A DNA stretch of 64,000 nt from Desulfomonile tiedjei (GTDB lineage Bacteria > Desulfobacterota > Desulfomonilia > Desulfomonilales > Desulfomonilaceae), in contig JACRDG010000048.1 in the NCBI GenBank assembly GCA_016218715.1, forward strand, positions 1 to 64,000. The letters run 5' to 3'. Below are positions 9,269 to 18,048 of the stretch, piece by piece (the first letter of the stretch is position 1; every line of letters begins with the position of its first letter). Made by a program: the position numbers and the translations under genes. The notes under the pieces were generated by a model. It saw only the letters and a program-made list of their open reading frames with translations. It was not told the origin of the DNA and did not search any database.

Positions 9269-9707
9269 CCAGCTTTTCCCAGTCATCTCCCCGACGTGGT
9301 TACGTCGAGCGATGACGCTGCAACGCATGCTGCATCGCCGCGCGGGGAGAATAGGGGGACAGTCGAAGGACCGTCGGTTTCTCGCTCCGCAGCCTGACCC
9401 CTTTTCGGTTGGGCAGCAGAGCGGATTTCTCTGTTAGAAATCTTGTCCACCAATACGGCAGCGTTCTTGGTGGCCCGGCATATTCGATCAGAGAAATTCC
9501 CGTCAGCCGATAGCGTCTCCCCAACGAAGGCCGGGGTCCAGATCTGAATCTCGTGATTCGGGCACCGGAATAGCGGCGATGGAGGGGACTGTCTCCGGAA
9601 TAGCGGCCGGCAAGCTGCCGGCTCCGCTGAACAGCCAAAAGCGGGACTCCAGGGGAGACAGCGTATTTAAGAAATGGAGTACTTTAGGGTATTCAATAGA
9701 TATGCTG
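9269..9707. repeat. Gene-free segment with repeat debris
   Basis: No supportable gene is visible in about 440 bp. At 9606-9630 lies one copy of a dispersed hairpin motif (GCCGGCAAGCTGCCGGC, then CCGCTGA) that recurs at 18079-18104 and 20061-20085. An open frame at 9300-9638 on the minus strand has composition typical of translated repeats and no ribosome site. Confidence 0.55.
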
Positions 9708-10133
9708 CTACTTCACGCGCGACCAGAGTTGATCTTTGCCTTCTTTCGCCGGGGAACGGGTGATCATGAAATCACCTTTCACCCCGTACACAAAGAAGTC
9801 GATCTGTGAACCTTCTTGGAAGGTGATAAACATTTCGTGGTCCCCTATGGTCCACATTCCGTCTCGACCCAGGGGAAACGCCTGATTGAAGACTCTGCAG
9901 GTACCGTCCTTTCTCAAAGTCATCAGGGCCCGGTGGGACCGCTTTTGGCCGTCCTTGCCGTCTTCTCCCAGTGGGTTGGTATCAGGCAGTATTTCCCAGG
10001 TCCCCACCACCTCGTCCCAACTGATTGTATCCTTATAGATCTGTTCGGGGGTTATTCCTCCACCTGCCAGGACGCCGCGGGGGATCCCAACGATGCACAG
10101 GAGAATAACCAGTGATGTCAAAACGCTTCTCAT
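9708..10133 (-). CDS. Small secreted protein of unknown function
   Basis: The 141-residue protein has a clear signal peptide (MRSVLTSLVILLCIVGIPRG, cleavage near VLAGGG). The mature part holds a WDEVVGTWEI segment followed by alternating beta-strand-like stretches (GTCRVFNQ, GMWTIGDHEMFITF), reminiscent of lipocalin-like domains of the form 'W...G.W.........TL..DG'. That likeness is weak. GGAGG lies 4 nt before the ATG. It stands alone and divergent from the next gene. Confidence 0.7.
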   Translation of the reverse strand: MRSVLTSLVILLCIVGIPRGVLAGGGITPEQIYKDTISWDEVVGTWEILPDTNPLGEDGKDGQKRSHRALMTLRKDGTCRVFNQAFPLGRDGMWTIGDHEMFITFQEGSQIDFFVYGVKGDFMITRSPAKEGKDQLWSRVK

Positions 10134-10351
10134 AAAACCTCCGACAGGTTGTCATCAACGATCGCGGATCGACCGCGAAAAACCGCCGCCGACCTGCGAC
10201 ACTCTTTTGCTTCACCGGACGGGATTGTGCCGTATTCCCTCGGCGTACGCAAGGGGGAAGAGTTCTCTCGGGACCGTCGGCCCAGGCGAAGACCGTTCAT
10301 GCGGCGCTCGGTCAGGTCAGGAGAAACCCGTGGACGGGAGCCTGTTAATAA

Positions 10352-10429
10352 CTAACATCTTGTTGTTTCAGTATGTTAGCATTCTTAATTCATTGACCAT
10401 ATGGCACCTGATTTCTAAGATCCTAACAT
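10352..10429 (+). promoter_or_regulatory. Promoter with three CTAACAT boxes
   Basis: An AT-rich island contains -35 TTGACC (10393-10398), 17 bp, and -10 TAAGAT (10416-10421). The heptamer CTAACAT occurs at 10352-10358, inverted at 10373-10379, and again at 10423-10429 over the predicted start. The first two form an inverted repeat with a 14-nt spacer. This spacing suggests binding sites for a dimeric regulator of the gene at 10565. Confidence 0.5.
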
Positions 10430-10564
10430 CAAATATTTTACTTGACACACCTAGGGGGCCATGATACCTCCCGCCCCCAGGAACCGAAGACGAAGAGGCT
10501 CCGGAAGACCTCCCGAGCCCACGAATCGGTAATAAGCGAGGACCTGCATCAAAAGGAGGGTGTA

Positions 10565-10969
10565 ATGGTTAAACGGATCTTCAGTGTGTGTCTCTGCATT
10601 CTAATGGTGGCGTTCACCTCTCTGGCGCTGGCCGGTGGCGGTGCACCGTGTCCCGCGCCCGCCCCGTACCAGGGCGGCGCTCCGTACGGTCCTCCCGGGC
10701 TGTTTTCATCCTATTGGGGCGATGCTCCCTTCCCCGGCATATGTGGTGGAGTGGTTGCGTTGCCGTTCCTGGTCGTCGGCAGCCTCCTCGGAGGGAACAC
10801 TATGGCGCCTCCTCCGTACGCGGCCGTGCCTTACCCGTATCGCGGGAAGCCCATGCCCCCTAACTATTACGCACCGCCGAGCGCCAGCATTCTGGGCGGC
10901 ATTCCCTGCCTCGACCTGTGCTCGGGTCTCGTGGGCGGTGTGACCGGCGGTGGCGGCTTGCTGTATTAG
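10565..10969 (+). CDS. Small secreted Gly/Pro-rich protein
   Basis: The 134-residue protein has a signal peptide (KRIFSVCLCILMVAFTSLAL, cleavage near ALA-GGG), then a mature region rich in Pro, Gly, Tyr and Ala with PYxGG- and PPP-type runs, a central hydrophobic stretch (VVALPFLVVGSLLGG) and four cysteines. The start ATG has a strong AAAGGAGGG 5-6 nt upstream; the frame is open further upstream but without a start signal. The function is unknown. The composition suggests an envelope-associated or surface protein. A similar Pro/Cys-rich secreted protein occurs at 16460-16831. Confidence 0.75.
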   Translation: MVKRIFSVCLCILMVAFTSLALAGGGAPCPAPAPYQGGAPYGPPGLFSSYWGDAPFPGICGGVVALPFLVVGSLLGGNTMAPPPYAAVPYPYRGKPMPPNYYAPPSASILGGIPCLDLCSGLVGGVTGGGGLLY

Positions 10970-11180
10970 AAGATTTCGACAGATTTTTGAATCCCATGCT
11001 CCATGATTGAGCCTACGTCGATTGGAGTTGCGGGGGAGCCCTCATTGCAGGGTTCCCCCTGAAACCCTTCCATAGATTCCGCGTCTCTGTCGGCCTTCCA
11101 TTCAGATTCTTCCCGCGTTCCCCACGCTTCCTTCTTCTGACCGCCGAAACCGAATGCTTGCTTAATTTCTCCCCACGGCA

Positions 11181-11210
11181 TTGCGGCGAACGCGACACCA
11201 CGGGTATACT
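11181..11210 (+). promoter_or_regulatory. Candidate sigma70 promoter of recD2
   Basis: TTGCGG (11181-11186), 18 bp, TATACT (11205-11210), 39 nt before the GTG start of recD2. The -10 is near consensus; the -35 matches in four of six positions. Confidence 0.5.
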
Positions 11211-11248
11211 GGCACGAGTCGAATCCCAACACGCTGCCGGATTTCAGA

Positions 11249-13408
11249 GTGACCGCATCGCCGAACAACCATGCTGCCGAACGCCTGGAGACCATCGAGG
11301 GGGTCTTGGATCGGCTCGTGTTCTCGAGCGAGGCGAGCGACTTCATCGTGGCCAGGCTCGTCGTTCCTGGGCGCAGAGAGCCGGTGACCGTGGTCGGGAC
11401 GCTGCCGCGACCGCGCCCGGGGGAAACCCTTATCCTCAAGGGACAATGGGAGTTTGACAAGAGATTCGGGGAACAGTTTCGGTTCCGCCACGCGGAATCC
11501 CGCGCGCCGTCCACGATCCGCGGGATCGAGAAGTACCTGGGCTCCAGCCTGATCAAAGGAATCGGCCCGGAAATGGCTCGGCGCATCACCGCCACATTCG
11601 GAGAGAAGACCCTGGACCTCATCGAGAACACACCGGAAAAACTCCTCAAAGTGCCGGGAATCGGCAAGGTCAGAGCGGAGATGATCTCCCAGGCATTCCG
11701 CGAGCAGAAGAGCGTTCGAGAAGTGATGCTCTTCCTACAGACCCATGACGTCTCACCCACCTATGCGTTCAAAATCTTCAAAAAGTATGGCCAGGACGCA
11801 ATACGAGTGGTTTCCGGCAACCCGTACTGTCTGGCCACGGAGATTCGGGGGATCGGGTTCAAATCTGCAGATCGCATTGCCGGAAGCCTCGGAATCGACA
11901 TGCGGTCGCCGCTCCGGGCGCAGGCAGGCCTGTTGCACGTCCTGGACGAGATGCAGAGCGAGGGGCACGTTTACTATCCGCGGCCCGAACTGCTCGAAAA
12001 GGCGAGGGAACTGCTCGGGATCGACCGTCACACCCTGGAAGAATCCCTCCAGCAACTGGTCAACTACCGACAGGTCTCCATCGAAGAAGACCGGGTTTAT
12101 CTTTGGGGGATTTTGAATATCGAGAACTCCGTGGCCGCGCGGCTCGGCAACCTTCTGGTATCTCCACGGTTTCTCCCCGAGATTAATATGGATGCCGCCA
12201 TCGAATGGATTCAGCGCCGCGTGGGCATCGCTCTCTCTCCTGCACAGAAGCAAGCGGTCGCGTCAGCGCTCGATTACAAGATTCTTGTCATTACCGGCGG
12301 GCCTGGCACGGGCAAGACCACTCTGCTGCGGTGTCTCATCGAGATCCTTGAGATCAAGAAGCTCAGGGTGCTCCTGGCCGCGCCTACCGGTCGGGCCGCA
12401 AAACGGCTGGCGGAAGCCACGGGACGGGAAGCGAAGACGATCCACCGCCTGCTGGAGTATTCCGCAGCGGAGCGGGGTTTTTTGAGAGGCCCCGATAGGC
12501 CCCTCGACGCAGAGTTCATCATTGTGGACGAAGTCTCTATGGTCGACATTTCCCTGATGAATTACCTCCTCGGCGCGGTGAATCTGCAGAGCACCCTTGT
12601 GCTGGTCGGCGACGCGGATCAACTCCCCTCGGTCGGGCCCGGTAATGTCCTGGGAGACCTGGTGGATTCGGGCAAGATTCCCCTAGTTCGCCTGGATACG
12701 GTCTTTCGGCAGGCAGGGGAGAGCCTGATCGTCCAGAACGCGCACCGCGTGAATCAAGGATTGCTCCCCGTCAAAGATTCCGAAGGATTGGTCTCGGATT
12801 TCTATCTCATCGAGAAGGAAGATCCCGAAGAGACGCTGCGCCTCATCAAACAGATGGTGTGCCATCGTATGCCCGAACGCTTCGGTTTCGACCCGGTGGA
12901 AGATATTCAGGTCCTGAGCCCCATGCACAAGGGGAGCGTGGGGACGCACAACCTCAACCGAGAGCTGCAGGCACTGCTCAATCCCGACGGCCGCGTGGTC
13001 AAAGGGGACCGCTTTCGCGTCGGCGACCGCGTGATGCAGACGCGAAACAATTACGACAAAGACGTCTTCAACGGTGATGTGGGCCAGGTCGTGTCGTACG
13101 ACCCCGAATGGGAAGAGGTGAAGATCAGCTTCGAGGGGAGAGAGGTCTCGTACCACATTTCTGAGCTGGACGAGATCACCCTCGCGTACGCGGTCACGGT
13201 CCACAAATCTCAAGGGAGTGAATACCGGGCAGTCATCATCCCCCTGAGCACTCAGCACTACGTGTTACTCCGACGCAATCTGCTCTACACCGCGATGACT
13301 CGCGGTAAGGAACTGGTCGTGGTCCTGGGGAGCCCGAAGGCTCTGCAAATGGCGGTGGAGAACCGCATCGTCGAAAAACGCTACACCGCCCTCGCCCGGA
13401 AAATCTAA
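11249..13408 (+). CDS. recD2: RecD2/TraA-type superfamily 1 DNA helicase
   Basis: The 719-residue protein has an N-terminal OB-like region, paired helix-hairpin-helix motifs (about 100-165, LIKGIGPEMA and VPGIGKVRAEM), then the helicase core. Walker A is GGPGTGKTT at about 350, motif II is IVDEVSMVD, motif III LVGDADQLPSVG, and motif VI VTVHKSQGSEY followed by LLYTAMTRGKE. This is the 5'-3' DNA helicase family of RecD2, which acts without RecBC; no recB or recC is present here. The GTG at 11249 is the only reasonable start and has a weak ribosome site. The gene ends one base before a palindromic element and converges on ftsK. Confidence 0.93.
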   Translation: MTASPNNHAAERLETIEGVLDRLVFSSEASDFIVARLVVPGRREPVTVVGTLPRPRPGETLILKGQWEFDKRFGEQFRFRHAESRAPSTIRGIEKYLGSSLIKGIGPEMARRITATFGEKTLDLIENTPEKLLKVPGIGKVRAEMISQAFREQKSVREVMLFLQTHDVSPTYAFKIFKKYGQDAIRVVSGNPYCLATEIRGIGFKSADRIAGSLGIDMRSPLRAQAGLLHVLDEMQSEGHVYYPRPELLEKARELLGIDRHTLEESLQQLVNYRQVSIEEDRVYLWGILNIENSVAARLGNLLVSPRFLPEINMDAAIEWIQRRVGIALSPAQKQAVASALDYKILVITGGPGTGKTTLLRCLIEILEIKKLRVLLAAPTGRAAKRLAEATGREAKTIHRLLEYSAAERGFLRGPDRPLDAEFIIVDEVSMVDISLMNYLLGAVNLQSTLVLVGDADQLPSVGPGNVLGDLVDSGKIPLVRLDTVFRQAGESLIVQNAHRVNQGLLPVKDSEGLVSDFYLIEKEDPEETLRLIKQMVCHRMPERFGFDPVEDIQVLSPMHKGSVGTHNLNRELQALLNPDGRVVKGDRFRVGDRVMQTRNNYDKDVFNGDVGQVVSYDPEWEEVKISFEGREVSYHISELDEITLAYAVTVHKSQGSEYRAVIIPLSTQHYVLLRRNLLYTAMTRGKELVVVLGSPKALQMAVENRIVEKRYTALARKI

Positions 13409-13498
13409 CCCCAGGCCAGTTACGAAGGAGTAATGCCGGGGGAAACTCCTTTGTGTAAAGAAGTCTCCCCAGATTGCCTCTTCGAAAGTGGCCTGGGG
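13409..13498. repeat. Palindromic MITE-like element, copy A
   Basis: The outer 10-bp arms CCCCAGGCCA (13409-13418) and TGGCCTGGGG (13489-13498) are exact inverted repeats. They enclose an inner hairpin at 13438-13470 (GGGGGAAACTCCTTT / AAAGAAGTCTCCCC). The element starts at the base after the recD2 stop and ends 7 bp before the ftsK stop. Related copies are at 30158-30216 and 61292-61403; a half copy is at 17003-17025. Confidence 0.75.
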
Positions 13499-13505
13499 TG
13501 ATGGT

Positions 13506-16139
13506 TTAGCGGTCGGGGATGGAGGCGAGGGACCGGCCGAGGACTTCCCGAGGACGGCTGGTGCCGTCGGACGGGCCGATGAGGCCTTCGGTTTCCATGC
13601 ATTCGATGATGCGGGCAGCTCGGTTGTATCCGATGCGCATGTGGCGCTGGATCAGCGAGATGGAAGCGTGTCCGAGCCGAGTGACCAGTTCCACCGCCTC
13701 ATCGTACTTGACGTCATCGAGCATCTCCGCGGTGACACCCCTGGCGTCTTCTTCGGATACGTGCTTCTCGATCTCTTTCAAGTAAACCGGTGAACGCTGG
13801 ACCTTGATGAAATCCACAATATTCCGGATTTCCTGCTCCGAGACGTATGCGCCGTGGAGCCGGACCAATTTGGACGCGCCCGGCGGCAGGAACAACATAT
13901 CCCCCATGCCAAGCAGGTGCTCCGCGCCGGTGGTGTCGAGTATGGTCCGGGAATCAGGTTTCGCCGAGACCTGGAACGACAGGCGGGCGGGGAAGTTGGC
14001 CTTGATCACGCCCGTGATCACATCCACGGACGGCCGCTGGGTTGCCAGAATCAGGTGGATGCCCGCCGCCCTCGCCATCTGAGCCAGCCTGGCTATGGAG
14101 ATTTCGATATCCTTCGCCGCGACCATCATCAGTTCCGCGAGTTCGTCCACGATGATGATGATGTACGGGAGCTTCTCAGGCCGCGGTTCTTCCGCCTCGG
14201 GATCCGATCGCTGTTCGAGGACGGTCTGATTATAGCTCTCGATGTTCTTCGCGCCGGTTGCGCTGAGAAGCTCGTACCTCCGCTCCATCTCGCGTATGGC
14301 CCAGCTCAGGACTTTGGGAACCTTTTCCGATTCCGTAACCACTGGGTGGATCAGGTGCGGGATGTCCTGGTAGTAGCTCAGCTCGAGTCTCTTTGGATCT
14401 ACCATGAGGAACTTCACGTCGTCCGGATGACACGACATGAGCCACGAACAGATGAGACAGTTCAAACCCACCGACTTGCCCGTGCCGGTCGCGCCGGCAA
14501 TCAGGAGGTGCGGCATACGCCCGAGGCTGGTCGCGTAGGGATGGCCGTCGATTCCTTTGCCGAGGGCCACTTTGAGCGGGGCCTTCAGGTCCACAAAAGC
14601 AGGGGACCCGATAATCTCACGGAAATGCACGATCTCCCGGTTGAGGTTGGGCACTTCGATGCCGACGGTGTCCTTGCCGTGGATGGGCGCGACCACGCGC
14701 GTCGAGCCGGACTTGAGCGCCATGGCCAAGTCGTCTGAGGTGCTGAGGACCTTGCGCAGCGGTATGCCCGGCGCAAGCGTCAGTTCATACATGGTAATGA
14801 CCGGGCCGGGATGGATCTCCACCACGTTGCCGCGAATGCCGAGGTCGGCAAGCTTCTGCTCGAGGATTGCCGCGTTATCCTCCAGGACTTTTTCATCGAC
14901 CGACCGGGTTGAGGCGGGAGGGGTGTCGAGAAGGTCCAGGGGCGGAAGCTTGTAATCGTCTCCTTTGGTTTCGCCGATTTCCCGCTTGGTCGTCCGCGAG
15001 AGCTCTTCGTCGGCCCGCCGCGAAACCTTGATCGGTCTGGCTGCCGCCTGGACCGGCGGCTCTGCCGCACGCTTGACGCTCGGGCGTCTGGTCCGGCTCG
15101 TGGCTATTTCTTCCTCAAAGTACTCGTCGATGGCGCGCTGCAGATCCCGCTCCGAATGGTACGCCGCGTTCGGCGATATCACGGGAGGAACGACCGGGAG
15201 CGATCTCCAGAGATGGGGTGCGCCGTCATCCGCATCCTCGTCCTCATGGAAATCTTCCGGCAAGAAATCGCTCCTCGATTTGGTCGGGGGCTTTTTCGGT
15301 TTCCCTGCGAAGATGGACGACAGCGAGATCCTCTCCCACAAGGGATTACGCGCAGGCCCCGAACCCTGGACTTCCTCCTCGGGAAGACTCATGCGGCCAT
15401 CCTTGAGGTCCAGTTCGGAGAGACCGGCCGGTTCCTCAGGTACGTTGGAGGCGTAGGCCCGTTCATAATGGCGACTGCGCTCTTCCCGATTCGCCCGGTA
15501 CGCCGCCTCCAGCTTCACCAGCCCGGCCTTCCCTAAGGCCACCGGGATGTCGATGACTCGGCGGCCGCATCGGACAACCCCGCGGATCGTCACTCGGGAC
15601 AGACGCAATACAGCCAACAGAACCAGAGTCCCTCCGACGATCAGTTCACCCGCGCTCCCGAAAAACCTGAAAAGCGAAGAGTGAAGAAACATCCCCACCG
15701 TTCCCCCCGCGGGTTGAATCGCAAACGCAATGACCGAACTTGCAGAAGCACGCTGTACCAGCGCCGAGACGGTTGACACGAGAATCACGACCGCGAAGGA
15801 GTCGGTCCAGGTGAGCGGAGAGAACGTCTGAAACAACAGCCTCAGGGCAAGGGTAGCCAGAGCGATGGGGATGACGAAGGCAGTGAGGCCAAGTACCTGT
15901 ACCAGCGCGTCGGCAATGTGAGCTCCGACCAGCCCGCAAAGATTGGACACCCCCGACCGACTCGTGGCAACATTGAACGACGGGTCCCGCGGATCGTACG
16001 ACGCGAGGCAAAGTAAGAGAAAGGCAGCAGCAGCCAGCCAAAGAATCGGCACGTACTCTCTCGCGACCGAATGCTGCCTGGGCCCGGCCAGGGTACTGAA
16101 CTGCGTTTCAAGACTTCTCTTCGCCGTTTTGCCTCGCAT
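13506..16139 (-). CDS. ftsK: DNA translocase FtsK/SpoIIIE
   Basis: This hexameric DNA pump moves chromosome termini through the closing septum. The 877-residue protein has four or five N-terminal membrane helices (about 30-180), a charged Pro/Arg/Glu linker (about 220-410), the alpha/beta motor with Walker A GATGTGKS and Walker B IIIIVDELAELMM, and a C-terminal gamma winged helix (TRLGHASISLIQRHMRIGY region) that reads polar KOPS-type sites. The ATG at 16139 is chosen over a TTG 30 nt upstream because AGAGGC lies before it. A promoter is visible at 16235-16264. Confidence 0.95.
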   Translation of the reverse strand: MRGKTAKRSLETQFSTLAGPRQHSVAREYVPILWLAAAAFLLLCLASYDPRDPSFNVATSRSGVSNLCGLVGAHIADALVQVLGLTAFVIPIALATLALRLLFQTFSPLTWTDSFAVVILVSTVSALVQRASASSVIAFAIQPAGGTVGMFLHSSLFRFFGSAGELIVGGTLVLLAVLRLSRVTIRGVVRCGRRVIDIPVALGKAGLVKLEAAYRANREERSRHYERAYASNVPEEPAGLSELDLKDGRMSLPEEEVQGSGPARNPLWERISLSSIFAGKPKKPPTKSRSDFLPEDFHEDEDADDGAPHLWRSLPVVPPVISPNAAYHSERDLQRAIDEYFEEEIATSRTRRPSVKRAAEPPVQAAARPIKVSRRADEELSRTTKREIGETKGDDYKLPPLDLLDTPPASTRSVDEKVLEDNAAILEQKLADLGIRGNVVEIHPGPVITMYELTLAPGIPLRKVLSTSDDLAMALKSGSTRVVAPIHGKDTVGIEVPNLNREIVHFREIIGSPAFVDLKAPLKVALGKGIDGHPYATSLGRMPHLLIAGATGTGKSVGLNCLICSWLMSCHPDDVKFLMVDPKRLELSYYQDIPHLIHPVVTESEKVPKVLSWAIREMERRYELLSATGAKNIESYNQTVLEQRSDPEAEEPRPEKLPYIIIIVDELAELMMVAAKDIEISIARLAQMARAAGIHLILATQRPSVDVITGVIKANFPARLSFQVSAKPDSRTILDTTGAEHLLGMGDMLFLPPGASKLVRLHGAYVSEQEIRNIVDFIKVQRSPVYLKEIEKHVSEEDARGVTAEMLDDVKYDEAVELVTRLGHASISLIQRHMRIGYNRAARIIECMETEGLIGPSDGTSRPREVLGRSLASIPDR

Positions 16140-16234
16140 GAATTCGGAGTCGCCTCTTTTCGCGGCCAACAGACGGCCAGCCGTGAAACCTATTGGAGAT
16201 GAAGATATTAAATAAAATTAATGCATTATTTATA

Positions 16235-16264
16235 ATAATACCATACTACATGAGTATCTGGCAA
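16235..16264 (-). promoter_or_regulatory. Candidate ftsK promoter in an AT-rich island
   Basis: On the minus strand TTGCCA (16264-16259), 18 bp, TATTAT (16240-16235), within an AT-rich stretch at 16198-16290. The predicted start lies about 90 nt before the ftsK ATG. The other bases between 16290 and 16459 show nothing recognisable. Confidence 0.55.
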
Positions 16265-16459
16265 CAACAATTTAGATTAACCAGTCGTTTTCTGGGTGGT
16301 CTCGTCGGAAAGGGCTGCGTTCCGCTCATCTCCTCGCCATCAGCGCAGGACAGGCGGCTCTCACGTGTATCCTTTCTCCTGAGAGAAAGAGTGAGGCGAA
16401 ACGTCTCTCAAAGACGCGACGGGACTAATGGGAGATACGAGGGGAAGCAGATTCGGCTA

Positions 16460-16831
16460 TTACCGACATCCGGGAACCGTCGGCCCGCACGGGGGTGGGC
16501 CGCAGGGGGGCGGAGGGCAAGCCGGCGGCGGGCAGACCTTGTACGCGGCCATGGTCGGCGGCTGCGGACACCTGCACACCATGATCGGACCAGGCGGGCA
16601 ACCCACGACTTTCCTCGGATAGCACCTCATGGGAGGGCAAGGTCCGCATGTGTTCAGTGGTGGAGGTCCCGGGCAGTCCGGCGGAGGAGGGGGGCCGTAC
16701 GTGAGAGGTGCGAGTTCACAGCGGTCAGGCGGAGGCATGTACGCGGCAACCGGCAGAGCGACAAGAACTGCCGTGCCGACGAGTGCCATCATCACGAGAC
16801 GCAGCGACGAGCGCAACCTGGAACTCCTCAC
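16460..16831 (-). CDS. Small secreted Cys/Pro-rich protein
   Basis: From a GTG at 16831 with AAGGGA upstream, the protein is 123 residues. An Arg-rich N-region and hydrophobic core (MMALVGTAVLVALPVAA) form a signal peptide. The mature part of about 90 residues is roughly one-third Pro and has 13 cysteines in patterns such as CPGPPP, CGPCPP, CPPPACPPPPCGPPPC. There are no metal-binding consensus motifs that I recognise; disulfide-rich extracellular structure or metal binding are both possible. An ATG at 16792 is an alternative start but lacks a ribosome site. The antisense frame is a repetitive Gly-rich shadow. Confidence 0.6.
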   Translation of the reverse strand: MRSSRLRSSLRLVMMALVGTAVLVALPVAAYMPPPDRCELAPLTYGPPPPPDCPGPPPLNTCGPCPPMRCYPRKVVGCPPGPIMVCRCPQPPTMAAYKVCPPPACPPPPCGPPPCGPTVPGCR

Positions 16832-17002
16832 AGGGTTCCCTTTCGGGTACCGGGTCGTGTCGATTATCAAGGTCGTACAGAGATCAATGCCGGTAACATA
16901 CAGGATGGCCTGACGGCAGTCAAGCATTTTCCCCCAACCAGAAGCCATTTCTTGACAATTAGGCGCAATGACTGTTGCCAATGCGCATTTAAAGAGAAAT
17001 AC

Positions 17003-17105
17003 CGGGGGGAACTTCTTTGTGTAATGGATTGTTGCTTTAGTACAAGATTGCGTAAACACGGTCGCGGATCCCGGCACGTTACCCCGGCCTTCGCCGGAAC
17101 GACGG
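17003..17105. repeat. Composite repeat patch in the 16832-17172 gap
   Basis: 17003-17025 resembles the left half of the palindromic element of 13409-13498 (CCGGGGGGAACTTCTTTGTG). 17033-17069 (TTTAGTACA...CGGTCGCGGAT) recurs as a diverged copy at 19796-19832. 17083-17105 (CCGGCCTTCGCCGGAACGAC) recurs inverted at about 19858-19885. No gene is supportable in this gap. Confidence 0.55.
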
Positions 17106-17172
17106 ACGGCGGACGGCCCAGCTTTGAGTTGGCGCCTATGCCCGGGACTCCTTCTTTGAAAGCGATTCGGTA

Positions 17173-17952
17173 TCACTCACGACCGTACGCACGGCCGAAC
17201 CGCTTGAGGGTCTCTTCCACCACGGCTTTGGCTGCACCTGAATTTGTCGGCGCGTCGAACGTGAACGCGAGGCAGTCCAACAGGCGGTCCATGGCATCTT
17301 CCGAACCGAGTTCGCCTGCCGGTGCTGAAGGCTTGAAATAGTACCGGTTCCTCCGAAGAGTGCTCGCCCCTCTGAGCGGCCAGGTGTCTTTCCAGGAAAT
17401 CATCTCCCGGAATACTGCAGACGCCTCTCGCCCCTCGATCCGCGTTGCATCGATCGTTCCGCCTATTTGGGCCTCGAGTAGGCTGAAGAGGGAAATCACG
17501 AAATCCACATCGGTGATGACCAGGCCGTACAGGTGCCAATCCTGAAGTGCGTGCACCAGGATCCCGAGGTAGCTGCCGGGAATGGCGGCCCACGCAGGAC
17601 AGAAGAAGGCCTTGCACGCCATGCTCCCGTAGTGGCAGAGCCCGCGGAGGTCCACCTCACTATTGCTGGGCGCGGATGGGTGAAGCTGGCAGCCTACTAT
17701 GAGCCGACGAGGGTCGAGGAAACCGGTGAATTCGCACACGTGGATAATCTCTTCCAGGGGTGCTTCAGGCTCCGCTGACCTGACGGTCCTCTGGTAGGCA
17801 TCAATCTCCTCGAGAGACCGCGGGGTTGTCCGGAACAGGGTAGTGCGCCGATGGAGCTTCTTCCAGAGGGTCGGTCGGGTCGCGTCTGGGACGTTGTAGA
17901 GACCGCAGCATGCGGCACAAGATTTTAATTCGTCCGGCCTGCAGAGGTTCAC
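17173..17952 (-). CDS. CxxCC-motif protein of unknown function
   Basis: The protein is about 259 residues, with no signal peptide or membrane helix. An N-terminal cysteine group (C at the start, then SCAACCGLYN) resembles the CxxCC cluster of the YkgJ-type zinc/iron-chelating family, and further cysteines occur at HVCEFTG, IVGCQLHPS, GLCHYGSMACKAFFC. About eight cysteines in the first half suggest an Fe-S or zinc site. The C-terminal half has no recognisable motif. The GTG at 17952 is preferred because AGGA precedes it; the frame continues to a GTG at 17985. It is flanked by repeats and looks monocistronic. Confidence 0.65.
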   Translation of the reverse strand: MNLCRPDELKSCAACCGLYNVPDATRPTLWKKLHRRTTLFRTTPRSLEEIDAYQRTVRSAEPEAPLEEIIHVCEFTGFLDPRRLIVGCQLHPSAPSNSEVDLRGLCHYGSMACKAFFCPAWAAIPGSYLGILVHALQDWHLYGLVITDVDFVISLFSLLEAQIGGTIDATRIEGREASAVFREMISWKDTWPLRGASTLRRNRYYFKPSAPAGELGSEDAMDRLLDCLAFTFDAPTNSGAAKAVVEETLKRFGRAYGRE

Positions 17953-18048
17953 GTTTTGTCGATTTCCTCGAAGATGGGCCTCCACGAGCGAACACGGAGA
18001 GAGTAATCCAAATTCGCGCTCAGACTGTGAAGTCGGCCAGCCCTCACC

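Noticed and set aside
9300-9638. 112-codon minus-strand frame
   Set aside because: It runs through hairpin repeat debris, has no ribosome site and low-complexity Arg/Ser composition.
10402-10416. TGGCACCTGATTTCT as a sigma54 promoter
   Set aside because: The -12 GC of TTGC is replaced by TTCT. The sigma70-type TTGACC-N17-TAAGAT at the same place is a better explanation.
10966-11760. 264-codon minus-strand frame at the start of recD2
   Set aside because: It overlaps recD2 almost fully, is basic and Ser/Arg-rich, and no motif or ribosome site supports it.
16953-16958. Plus-strand TTGACA
   Set aside because: No -10 box lies 16-18 bp downstream and no plus-strand gene follows.
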